A DNA stretch of 10,212 bases from an uncultured Gemmatimonadaceae bacterium (GCA_955652265.1 CATPBD010000026.1:1-10212), one strand, 5' to 3'. Counted from the first letter of the stretch, positions 1-6,617 are shown. Notes: generated by a model not told the origin, from the letters alone. Numbers and translations: made by a program.

Positions 1-1
1 A

Positions 2-127
2 TTCGGTGGCGTCAAACATTCAGGATTTGGCCGAGAGCTCGGCGAATTCGGAATTCGTGAGTTTGTGAACATCAAGAGCGTGCGTGTCGTCGAATCACAG
101 ACGGAAAAGCGATCCGCGACCGAGTAA
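2..127 (+). CDS. NAD(P)-dependent aldehyde dehydrogenase, succinate-semialdehyde type (C-terminal fragment)
   Basis: The reading frame enters from the left edge and ends at TAA (125-127), giving 41 codons. The fragment starts [18 protein letters not shown] and continues [11 protein letters not shown]. This is the conserved C-terminal segment of the aldehyde dehydrogenase superfamily (usual form PFGGxKxSGxGRExG, then a strand ending in V). The REFVNIKSV tail resembles succinate-semialdehyde dehydrogenases of the Sad/GabD group more than betaine or phenylacetaldehyde enzymes. Those enzymes oxidise an aldehyde to the acid with NAD(P)+ in the cytoplasm. The catalytic Cys and Glu and the Rossmann domain lie outside the window, so the substrate is inferred from the tail only. 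The last ten or so residues are a variable charged extension. Its stop lies 11 bp from the stop of the convergent symporter gene, so it is not part of that operon. Confidence 0.88.
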   Translation, partial: FGGVKHSGFGRELGEFGIREFVNIKSVRVVESQTEKRSATE

Positions 128-138
128 CCAGGGCGCGA

Positions 139-1659
139 TTACAGCTCCATCACGAGTTGCACATCCGGATCGAGCTCCGACGCCGCCGATTGGCGCGTGA
201 GCCACGAGACGAGAAAGAAAACCAGGAACGACGCGACCATCGCAACGGCCGATGCAGTAACGCCTGCGGGAAAAGTGAAGACCTTGTGATATGCGGCGCT
301 CTCGAGGGCAAGAGTGACAACAAGCCCCGTCGCGATCGAAGCAATCGCGCCAGCTCGTGTCGCACCCTGCCAATTCAATCCCACCGCGAGCGCCGGCACG
401 AGCGTCGACGCGAACAGTCCCCAACCGAAAATTCCGAGAAACGCCACCATCGTTCCCGAACGCTGCGCCGTGATCGCCGCCGCGATGGCGATCAGAATCG
501 TTACAGACCTTCCCCAACGCAGCTCGTTCTTTACAGGCCGACCGAACGCAATCGGCAGATCGTGTGTGACGATTGCAGCACCGATGTTGATGAAGGAGTT
601 CGCAGCACTCATGGTCGCGGCTGCTATTCCCGAGAACACAAGGGCGGCGAGAATTATGGGGGTTACGTTGAGCAGAAGACTGGGCGTTGCCTGGTCGGGG
701 CTGGCGAGCGGCTGCAGTCGCCCGTTCAACACGAACGCCTTCACTCCAACGCCGACACCGAAGTACAGAAGGAGCACCAACAGTAAGCCCAGCGTCTTGA
801 GCAGCGGATACCATTTGAGCTGGAGGGGATCCCGAAGCATGTAGTATTTGTGTACCGCCTGGGGCTGACCCAGCGATCCCATCGAGAACACGAAGAAAAA
901 CGACAAGGCGGCGAGTGGAGTGAGGTGGCCCCACGGTCCGAGGAATGTGGGATCGTGCGCGAGTATCGTCCGGGATATTCCTCCAAGTCCCCCGCCGTAA
1001 CCCAACACAAAGAGGAATACGAGGACCGACGCGACTGCCATCAACGTCCCCTGGAAGACGTCATTGTAGATTCCGGCGAGAATTCCTCCCGATGCGGAAT
1101 ACGCGAGCGTCACTCCCATTCCGATCCAGATGCCCCAGGCGAGTCCGACGCCAAAGATGGAGTTGATGACGACGCCCATGGCCAGTGCGTTGGTCGCCAT
1201 ATAGCCGACGATGCCGACGAGCATCGCCACAGCTGCGAGGCCCTGGGCTGCGGGTGAGCGGTAACGGGCGCCAATTGCGTCCGGGATCGTGATGAGATTG
1301 CGTGCTTCGCCAAGCAGTCGCATGCGCTTGGCCAGCACCCACGCTCCCATGACGTTCGTGACGGCCGCGGGAAGAACGATGTACATCGCGCCCAGTCCGA
1401 CAGCGTAGATGAATCCGGGGCCGCCGATAAACGCAAATCCCGACACGGATACGGATACGGACGCTATAGTGAGAGCGATCAATCCGATTCCCTTTCCCGC
1501 TACGAAGAAATCACTGGCAGTGCGCGTCCGCCGCGCAGCCCACACACTGATCGCAATTATCACTGCGAAGTAGAGCGCGCCCACGATGATAACCGCCGGT
1601 TGCGCAGCACTCGGCAACGCGACCTGGAGAAGTCCGCCTGGAAGCGAGTATCCAGTCAT
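139..1659 (-). CDS. Sodium:solute symporter family (SSS/SLC5) transporter
   Basis: A 506-residue inner-membrane protein of normal SSS length with about 13 hydrophobic segments. Family landmarks are an N-terminal helix followed by RRTRTASDFFVAGK (about 43-56), an FIGGPGFIYAVG segment after TM1-2 (77-88), GGILAGIYNDVFQG (191-204, the usual GG..a...tDv.Qg), SMGSLGQPQAVHKYYMLRD (259-277) and the core helix ATMSAANSFINIGAAIVTHD (348-367). The last includes the Na+-site pair, normally Ser-Ser/Thr and here Ser351-Ala352. SSS proteins use the Na+ gradient to import solutes such as proline, pantothenate, acetate or sugars. The substrate is not recognisable here; the SLGQPQAVHKYY segment suggests a PutP/PanF-like branch rather than a sugar carrier. 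The ATG overlaps the stop of the preceding 4-TM gene (ATGA), which implies coupled synthesis and perhaps a two-subunit carrier. The C-terminus is short and acidic. Confidence 0.93.
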   Translation of the reverse strand: MTGYSLPGGLLQVALPSAAQPAVIIVGALYFAVIIAISVWAARRTRTASDFFVAGKGIGLIALTIASVSVSVSGFAFIGGPGFIYAVGLGAMYIVLPAAVTNVMGAWVLAKRMRLLGEARNLITIPDAIGARYRSPAAQGLAAVAMLVGIVGYMATNALAMGVVINSIFGVGLAWGIWIGMGVTLAYSASGGILAGIYNDVFQGTLMAVASVLVFLFVLGYGGGLGGISRTILAHDPTFLGPWGHLTPLAALSFFFVFSMGSLGQPQAVHKYYMLRDPLQLKWYPLLKTLGLLLVLLLYFGVGVGVKAFVLNGRLQPLASPDQATPSLLLNVTPIILAALVFSGIAAATMSAANSFINIGAAIVTHDLPIAFGRPVKNELRWGRSVTILIAIAAAITAQRSGTMVAFLGIFGWGLFASTLVPALAVGLNWQGATRAGAIASIATGLVVTLALESAAYHKVFTFPAGVTASAVAMVASFLVFFLVSWLTRQSAASELDPDVQLVMEL

Positions 1660-2195
1660 TCGGACAACTGTGGGTCCGATTTGGCGTTGGCGAGAGCTGT
1701 GCTGCGCGCTCTGTTTTCCCGCCCGATAGCCCGGACGCGCTCGAGATCCTCAGCGCTCAGTGTCTGCGTCTCGAACGTCAGTGCGTAGGCAACCGGGAGC
1801 ACTACTATAGGAAGTAGGCCAATACCATAGATCACCAGCGCCGCACGTGCCGGTAGGCCTAACCACAGTTTGCTGAGGGGACCTTCCGTTGATGGCAGCG
1901 CCAGGGCAGCGCAGAAGGCAATCGCGAGAACAGCAACGACGAATAAAAATGGAAGCTTGAGCGGACCGATTCCTCTCTGTCCGCGCGCGGCACCCAGGAT
2001 CATGATCGCGCCAAGCGAGATGGGAATTCCCAACGCGAGGAGCCATGGTGCCCATGCAGGCGTGCCCTCTCGCCAGAATGCTGCGGCGTATCCAATCGCG
2101 ATGGCCAATACCCCGGAGATGAGCGCTGCCAGCGCGGCACTGCGCGTCGTATCCCCTCGAGCTGCTGTTCCGGGCCGGGTGGCGAGCTCAGACAT
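1656..2195 (-). CDS. Four-helix membrane protein, possible small partner subunit of the SSS symporter
   Basis: I do not recognise a named family for this 179-residue protein. A polar N-terminus (1-19) is followed by four hydrophobic segments at about 20-40, 47-69, 80-100 and 113-140, then a charged helical tail (147-179, beginning SAEDLERVRAIGREN). The last membrane segment has a distinctive pattern, LPARAALVIYGIGLLPIVVL then PVAYALTF, with repeated prolines and a YALTF exit. The gene overlaps the SSS symporter by ATGA and starts at an ATG 12 nt after the DUF2891 stop. Known SSS carriers can be encoded right after a small membrane protein (YhdT with PanF, YjcH/DUF485 with ActP, DUF4212 pairs). 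This protein is longer than those and has four rather than two helices. The partner role is inferred from position and membrane character only. Confidence 0.8.
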   Translation of the reverse strand: MSELATRPGTAARGDTTRSAALAALISGVLAIAIGYAAAFWREGTPAWAPWLLALGIPISLGAIMILGAARGQRGIGPLKLPFLFVVAVLAIAFCAALALPSTEGPLSKLWLGLPARAALVIYGIGLLPIVVLPVAYALTFETQTLSAEDLERVRAIGRENRARSTALANAKSDPQLSE

Positions 2196-2207
2196 GCCGT
2201 ACGTGCG

Positions 2208-3224
2208 TTAGATCAAAGCAAGTAGCGCGAACGTCGCAAGCCAGTGCTCGCCCATGTACTCACCCGCCACGTGAGGCAGGCTCGCCGCGAGATGAACGTC
2301 AGCAGCATCTAGCGCGATTCTGCGCCGTGGATCGGTAGCCGGCCATATACTGGCCAGCGAGCGCCAGCACCAGCTTCTGCTCAGGTTCAGTCCGTCGAGA
2401 TGCGCGATTTTGCCGTCGCTGCGGTCGCTCACAAACGCCGGCTCAAACAGCGACTTTGGTTCCCGCACGCTGAGCCTCGGAAGAAACCGGTCGAGCCATT
2501 CCTGAAACTCGCTCGCGCTCAAAACTCTTCGCATGCACTCTGCTTCCATCAGTGCCGGCGAGAGAAAGTCGTCGCCGCTCGGCTCCCACGCTTGACAGTC
2601 GACGTCGTTGCCGTACCAGGCACTTGTCTTGTTCACCAGCAATTCGCGAAGCCCTTCATTGCTTGCGACCTCTGCGTATTCCAGCCCCAGAGCCACAGCG
2701 AACGCGCTGTTGAAGTGCGTCCCTACCCGCGTTGGGTACATTGCCTTTGGCAGGAAATCGAGAAAGCGGCGAACAAATGCCTCGGTCAGCGGTGTCAGTG
2801 TTTTGCTCCAGCGCCTGCCATCGTCCGTCCCGTGGCGGTTCAGCTCCGCGGCGAGCATCAGCAGCCACGCCCACCCATACGGGCGCTCAAAAGTATCTCG
2901 CAACGGCTGGCCAATGTATTCCAGCTCGGCACGCACATTGGGCGCGGTGAGCTGTCTATGGAATAGCTCGCGAATTTTGTGCGCCTCTGCGTTCTCAGGA
3001 AAGAGACGAAGGACTCTCGCGAGCAGCCAGTAGCCATGAACGCATGAATGCCAGTCGAAACTACCGAAGAAGATCGGGTGCAGCTCGCGCGGCTCACGGA
3101 GATCGTCCGGCCCCCTCAGAACGTGGTCGAGCTTGCTGGGATATTGGCGGGTGATGTGCGACAGTGCGAGCCGCGCGAATTTTGACGCCAGCTCCGGCGT
3201 GAGAGACTCCGGCGCCGAGCTCAA
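2208..3224 (-). CDS. DUF2891 family protein, probable alpha/alpha-toroid protein of unknown function
   Basis: 338 residues with no signal peptide or membrane helix; the only soluble product of the operon. It matches DUF2891 by a series of evenly spaced His/Trp/acidic motifs: HPIFFGSFDWHSCVHGYW (49-66), FERPYGWAWLL (113-123), VGTHFNSAFA (167-176), EPSGDDFLSPALMEAECM (214-231), HLDGLNLSRSWCW (275-287) and AGEYMGEHWLATFA (320-333). Repeated helix pairs with such motifs at their tips are typical of alpha/alpha toroids used by glycosidases and epimerases, so an enzymatic role is plausible but unproven. The start is TTG at 3224, inside a TTGA overlap with the DUF979 stop. No ATG or GTG follows before the family's usual LTPELASKFARLAL beginning (residues 8-21), so TTG is the only start that fits. 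The downstream 4-TM gene begins 12 nt after its TAA. Confidence 0.91.
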   Translation of the reverse strand: MSSAPESLTPELASKFARLALSHITRQYPSKLDHVLRGPDDLREPRELHPIFFGSFDWHSCVHGYWLLARVLRLFPENAEAHKIRELFHRQLTAPNVRAELEYIGQPLRDTFERPYGWAWLLMLAAELNRHGTDDGRRWSKTLTPLTEAFVRRFLDFLPKAMYPTRVGTHFNSAFAVALGLEYAEVASNEGLRELLVNKTSAWYGNDVDCQAWEPSGDDFLSPALMEAECMRRVLSASEFQEWLDRFLPRLSVREPKSLFEPAFVSDRSDGKIAHLDGLNLSRSWCWRSLASIWPATDPRRRIALDAADVHLAASLPHVAGEYMGEHWLATFALLALI

Positions 3225-4177
3225 CGACGGAAGACCAGAAAATTCATCAGCAGAATGTTTGCGGCCAGCAACAGAAGCGCTGTTGGGATCTGCACCTTTA
3301 TCACCGCATTTTCATCGGGAAGCTCGAGCAGCGCTGTCGGAACGATGTTGAAATTGGCCGCCATCGGAGTCATGAGTGTTCCACAGAATCCCGACAGCAT
3401 TCCGATCGCCGCCATAGTGGTCGGGTCGCCGCCGAATCGCTGAACGATAAGCGGCAATCCGATCCCGGCGGTCATCACCGGAAACGCGGCGAATGCGTTC
3501 CCCATTATCATGGTGAACACCGCCATGCCGATAGTGTAGGTCAGGACGACGACGAACGGATTGTCGAGCGGTATCCAGCGCTGCGCCAATCCGCTCACGA
3601 CGTTTCCAACTCCGGCGATCGCGAACAACGCTCCCAGTGCTGCCAGCATCTGCGGCAACACCGCCGCCCATCCCACCGCGTCCAGCAACCTCCTCGCTTC
3701 TCTGATCGGCGCTGACAAAGGAGGTCTCAGCATCGCCATCCCGAGCGCGAGCGCAATCAGTGTCGCGATGGCCAGCGAGATGACTGTCACCTGCTTGACG
3801 TCGACGAGGGGAGAGCCATTGAGTGTGATCTTCTTGAAGAAAAGCGTACCGAGCACCGTTACGAAAGGAATCGCGAGTGCGGGAATGAAGAGCTTGTTGC
3901 CCCAGCGCCGTGCGCCTTCCTCGCGTTCTTCTCGGGTCGCGCTCTCTCCTTTCCCCTGCCCGAGGCCACGAATACTCGCGACCAGAACCATTCCGATCAC
4001 CAGAAATCCGTTGACCAGATCCGGGAGGTATGAGCCCGCAAGGAACGTTATCGCGTAGATCCCCCAGAACGCGGTGTTGTTGAAGCGCCTGGGATTGGTG
4101 AAGTCGCGCGCGTTGACGAGGGCCACTCCTGCCATCATCAGACCGGTGAGCCAATAGATGTGCTCGAGGGTGATCAC
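3221..4177 (-). CDS. DUF979 family membrane protein, probable permease subunit paired with DUF969
   Basis: 318 residues and about nine hydrophobic segments. It matches DUF979 from end to end. It opens ITLEHIYWLTGLMMAGVAL (2-20) and has NARDFTNPRRFNNTAFWG (22-39), a conserved loop-helix MGNAFAAFPVMTAGIGLPLI (225-244) and the hallmark GFCGTLMTPMAANFNIVPTA (263-282). The Gly/Pro/Asn-rich re-entrant-looking motifs resemble pore elements of ion-coupled carriers, but transport is inferred. The start is GTG at 4175-4177, overlapping the DUF969 TGA as GTGA. The open frame continues upstream to 4282, but that 35-residue stretch is Arg-rich, overlaps DUF969 and is not part of the family. DUF969 and DUF979 are, as I recall, almost always adjacent and often near pyroglutamyl-peptidase or 5-oxoprolinase genes. 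No such gene is visible here. Confidence 0.92.
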   Translation of the reverse strand: MITLEHIYWLTGLMMAGVALVNARDFTNPRRFNNTAFWGIYAITFLAGSYLPDLVNGFLVIGMVLVASIRGLGQGKGESATREEREEGARRWGNKLFIPALAIPFVTVLGTLFFKKITLNGSPLVDVKQVTVISLAIATLIALALGMAMLRPPLSAPIREARRLLDAVGWAAVLPQMLAALGALFAIAGVGNVVSGLAQRWIPLDNPFVVVLTYTIGMAVFTMIMGNAFAAFPVMTAGIGLPLIVQRFGGDPTTMAAIGMLSGFCGTLMTPMAANFNIVPTALLELPDENAVIKVQIPTALLLLAANILLMNFLVFRR

Positions 4178-4857
4178 GCCTTGTCTTGTTGGCGAGCGAG
4201 CTCGGCGCGCAGCGATCGATCCAGGAGAAGCAGCCTGGTGCAGTGTATGACGAACGCGCAGATGGCGGTGGGTATCGCCCAAATCGCGAGCTGCGTCGGC
4301 TCGACGTGAATTCCATTCTGGTCGAGAAATCCTTTTATCAGGAGGATCGATCCGATCGCGATGAAGATGTCCTCACCGAAAAAGAGCGCGATGTTGTCGA
4401 CCGCAGCGGCGTGTGCGCGGATCTTGTAGCGTACTCGCTTCGGAAGCTCGCCGTACTGGTTCTCGGCAGCGCCTTCTGCCATCGGCGCGATGAGAGGCCG
4501 CACCATTTGGGCGTGCCCGCCCAACGAGGTGAGGCCGAGTGCGGCGGTGACTTGCCGGATCGCGAAGTAGGCGAGCAGAACCCGCGACGTCGTGGCGGCA
4601 TGAAGTCCCGCCACGACTGACCGCGCCCGTTCCTTGAGGCCTGCATGCTCGAGCAGGCCGATCACTGGCAGTACGAGCCAAACGATGGCGACGTAGCGGC
4701 TGGTGATGAACGCTTTCCCGAACGCGGCGACAACGGCGAGTGGCCCGAGCCCGCTGGCGATTCCAGTGGCGAGGCCGGCGACAGTCACGACGAGGAGTGG
4801 ATTCATCCGAAGGACGAATCCGATCACCACGATTGCTACCCCGATGAGAGTTAGCAT
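4174..4857 (-). CDS. DUF969 family membrane protein, probable permease subunit paired with DUF979
   Basis: 227 residues from the ATG at 4857, with about six hydrophobic segments. It matches DUF969: MLTLIGVAIVVIGFVLRMNP (1-20), a glycine-rich second helix, SRYVAIVWLVLPVIGLLEHA (53-72) with GLKERA after it, RQVTAALGLTSLGGHAQMVR (101-120) followed by PLIAPMAEGAAE, and AAVDNIALFFGEDIFIAIGS (151-170). The Ser-Leu-Gly-Gly-His and Asp-Asn segments sit in or beside membrane helices and are candidates for substrate or ion contacts. Two starts are possible: ATG at 4857, 1 nt after the SulP TAG, or TTG at 4878, which adds seven residues (with TPWPVR) and overlaps SulP by 20 nt. I chose ATG because the family begins at the LxLIG helix. 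Both products of this gene pair are integral membrane proteins, so a heteromeric carrier is likely but inferred. Confidence 0.9.
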   Translation of the reverse strand: MLTLIGVAIVVIGFVLRMNPLLVVTVAGLATGIASGLGPLAVVAAFGKAFITSRYVAIVWLVLPVIGLLEHAGLKERARSVVAGLHAATTSRVLLAYFAIRQVTAALGLTSLGGHAQMVRPLIAPMAEGAAENQYGELPKRVRYKIRAHAAAVDNIALFFGEDIFIAIGSILLIKGFLDQNGIHVEPTQLAIWAIPTAICAFVIHCTRLLLLDRSLRAELARQQDKA

Positions 4858-4858
4858 C

Positions 4859-6556
4859 CTAACTGGCCATGGCGTCAATCCGCCGCGGTGTCAGCGGGGA
4901 TGAGAGCAGGTCACGCGCACGCTGGAGTGCGTCATCGAGATTCGAGAAGACATTCTCGGGCCCAATCTCTTCGAGCACCGCTGAACCCGTCAGCGCAACC
5001 AGCGGCTGCATGTGTACGTCGGATAGCAGCACCGCAGTACCATCCTTTCGGCTCCGGTGGACCACGTCCTTGAGCGCGTGCATTCCCGTGGAATCGAGAA
5101 GAAGCACGTCGCGCATGCGGATTATTAGCACCTTCGGTTTCCCGGCGATCGCAGCCAGAGTGTCCTTGAATGTCTCCGCCGCTCCGAAGAAGAAGGCGCC
5201 GTTGATCTCGTAGACCTCGACTCCCGGCGGAATCTTCCGTAGCCGCACGGCATTCTCATCTGACGCGTAGCGGTCCGCATCGTCGTCGTCGAATTCCTGC
5301 CTCAGCACGCGCACGTTCGTCACGTCGGCCATCCTCTTCATGAAGAGGAATGCCGCCAGCACCATCCCCACGCTGATCGCGACGGTGAGATCGATGAGCA
5401 CCGTGAGCAGGAACGTTGTAAGCAGAACCGCAACATCGCTCTTGGGGGAGTGGAGCTCTGCCAGAAAGGTGCGCCACTCACACATATGGTAGCTCACAAC
5501 GACGAGGATGGCCGCGAGCGTCGCCATCGGTATGAGTCCGGCCCAGCGGCCGGCAAATACAGTGATGGCGAGTAACGTGAGCGAGTGAATGATCCCGGCG
5601 ACGGGGGTACGTCCGCCATTCTTGATGTTCGTGGCGGTGCGCGCAATCGCGCCGGTGGCAGGAATCCCTCCAAACAGAGGCGACGCGATGTTCGCAATGC
5701 CCTGAGCGACGAGCTCCATGTTGGAACGATGACGCCCACCGATCATTCCGTCTGCAACAACGGCCGACAGCAGCGACTCGATTGCCGCCAGGAGCGCGAT
5801 AGTGAACGCCGGCCCAACGAGCGCGGTAACCTCCGCGAGCGAGAGATGCGGGAGTTGCGGATGTGGCACCGACGCGCTGATCCCTCCGAATCGCGTGCCG
5901 ATCGTCTCGACCGGCAGGTGCATCATCGTCGCCACCAGCGTTGTCACGATCAGAGCGACGAACGGACCGGGAATCCTGCGATTCAGCCTTGGCCAGATCA
6001 GAATGATCGCGAGCGCGAGAGCGGACACCGCTATGGCGCTCGGCGTGACACCCGTGGCGCTCTTAGCATAAGCGAGCCACTTACCAATGAAATCAGCTGG
6101 TACCACACCCATGTGCAGCCCGAAGAGATCTTTGATCTCGCCGGAGAAGATGATGAGAGCGATCCCGCTCGTGAAACCGGTGATAACGGGGTGCGGGATG
6201 AACTTGATCATCGTGCCGAGCTTAGCGATTCCCATCCCGATGAGAATCACTCCCGCCATTAGAGTCGCCACGGTGAGTCCGTCGACGCCGTACTTCTGGA
6301 CGATCCCGTACACGATGACGACGAACGCTCCGGTTGGTCCGCCAATCTGAACCCGGGAGCCGCCCAAAAGGCTGATAAGGAATCCAGCAACGATTGCCGT
6401 CCAGAGACCGCGATCAGGAGTCACCCCGCTGGCGATCGCAAACGCGATCGCCAGCGGCAGCGCGACGACTCCCACGATTACTCCAGCGATGAGATCGCCA
6501 ACGAATATTTCGCGGTTATAGTCTTTGAGCGCAGTTACTATTTTGGGAACGAGCAC
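4859..6556 (-). CDS. SulP (SLC26-type) anion transporter with C-terminal STAS domain
   Basis: 565 residues, usual bacterial SulP length. The N-terminal KDYNREIFVGDLIAGVIVGV (11-30) and ALPLAIAFAIASGV (32-45) are typical, as are VQIGGPTGAFVVIVYGIV (69-86), KFIPHPVITGFTSGIALI (118-135), AAIESLLSAVVADGMIGG (257-274) and FGGIPATGAIARTATNIKNG (295-314). The STAS domain spans about 440-555, with VLIIRMRDVLLLDSTGMHAL (476-495). An acidic run (DDDD, 423-426) lies between the membrane and STAS parts. SulP proteins move sulfate, bicarbonate or dicarboxylates; this sequence does not decide which. The motif carries Glu260 where the Na+-dependent BicA has Asp258. Glu here is the form linked to proton coupling in the family, so H+ symport is more likely. 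The start is GTG at 6556, the only start codon between an in-frame upstream TGA and the family N-terminus. No Shine-Dalgarno sequence is evident. First gene of the operon. Confidence 0.94.
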   Translation of the reverse strand: MLVPKIVTALKDYNREIFVGDLIAGVIVGVVALPLAIAFAIASGVTPDRGLWTAIVAGFLISLLGGSRVQIGGPTGAFVVIVYGIVQKYGVDGLTVATLMAGVILIGMGIAKLGTMIKFIPHPVITGFTSGIALIIFSGEIKDLFGLHMGVVPADFIGKWLAYAKSATGVTPSAIAVSALALAIILIWPRLNRRIPGPFVALIVTTLVATMMHLPVETIGTRFGGISASVPHPQLPHLSLAEVTALVGPAFTIALLAAIESLLSAVVADGMIGGRHRSNMELVAQGIANIASPLFGGIPATGAIARTATNIKNGGRTPVAGIIHSLTLLAITVFAGRWAGLIPMATLAAILVVVSYHMCEWRTFLAELHSPKSDVAVLLTTFLLTVLIDLTVAISVGMVLAAFLFMKRMADVTNVRVLRQEFDDDDADRYASDENAVRLRKIPPGVEVYEINGAFFFGAAETFKDTLAAIAGKPKVLIIRMRDVLLLDSTGMHALKDVVHRSRKDGTAVLLSDVHMQPLVALTGSAVLEEIGPENVFSNLDDALQRARDLLSSPLTPRRIDAMAS

Positions 6557-6568
6557 GGGCTGTCGCCG

Positions 6569-6617
6569 TTGAGCACGATTGGAGGGGATGCTGGTCGCGT
6601 TGACCCGCTGTGCTCAA
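6569..6617. repeat. 8-bp perfect inverted repeat in the SulP leader
   Basis: TTGAGCAC at 6569-6576 and GTGCTCAA at 6610-6617 are exact reverse complements separated by 33 bp. They lie in the 115-bp gap between the DUF5916 gene and SulP, with the near arm 12 nt upstream of the SulP GTG. This could be an operator with two half-sites or a leader hairpin near the ribosome entry site. No T-run follows it, so it is not a standard terminator. By rough estimate one such repeat would arise by chance in about one in ten gaps of this size, so confidence in a function is low. I see nothing else clear in this gap. Confidence 0.35.

Larger units (their letters stand above)
139..6556 (-). other. Six-gene transport operon (SulP, DUF969, DUF979, DUF2891, 4-TM protein, SSS symporter)
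   Basis: Six same-strand genes are packed with almost no spacing. SulP ends 1 nt before the DUF969 ATG. DUF969 and DUF979 share GTGA (4174-4177). DUF979 and DUF2891 share TTGA (3221-3224). DUF2891 and the 4-TM gene are 12 nt apart. The 4-TM gene and the symporter share ATGA (1656-1659). Such junctions usually mean one transcript with translational coupling. No internal space is large enough for an obvious promoter or terminator. The promoter should lie in the 115-bp gap upstream of SulP or read through from the DUF5916 gene; I could not pick a convincing -35/-10 pair. Five of the six products are membrane proteins. That the unit serves one substrate or pathway is inference. Confidence 0.8.

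Noticed and set aside
128..138. Shared terminator between the convergent dehydrogenase and symporter genes
   Set aside because: Only 11 bp separate the stops, and neither strand shows a stem with a T-run there.
157..844. Plus-strand open frames of 209 and 176 codons opposite the symporter
   Set aside because: Composition is dominated by Arg/Ser/Asp or Ala/Pro with no family pattern, and both lie wholly antisense to a well-supported gene.
95..934. 279-codon minus-strand open frame within the symporter gene
   Set aside because: It is out of frame with a clear SSS protein, is rich in Arg, Cys and His with no domain, and extends over the convergent dehydrogenase end. A shadow of high GC.
4178..4282. 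Upstream extension of DUF979 to 4282
   Set aside because: The extra 35 residues are Arg-rich and overlap DUF969 by over 100 bp; the GTG at 4177 gives the family N-terminus and a GTGA junction.
3312..4316. 334-codon minus-strand frame overlapping DUF979
   Set aside because: Arg/Asp/His-rich with no hydrophobic pattern, while the other frame encodes an end-to-end DUF979 match.
5585..6262. 225-codon plus-strand frame opposite SulP
   Set aside because: Arg/Asp/Glu/His-rich antisense shadow of a conserved transporter; no start context or domain.
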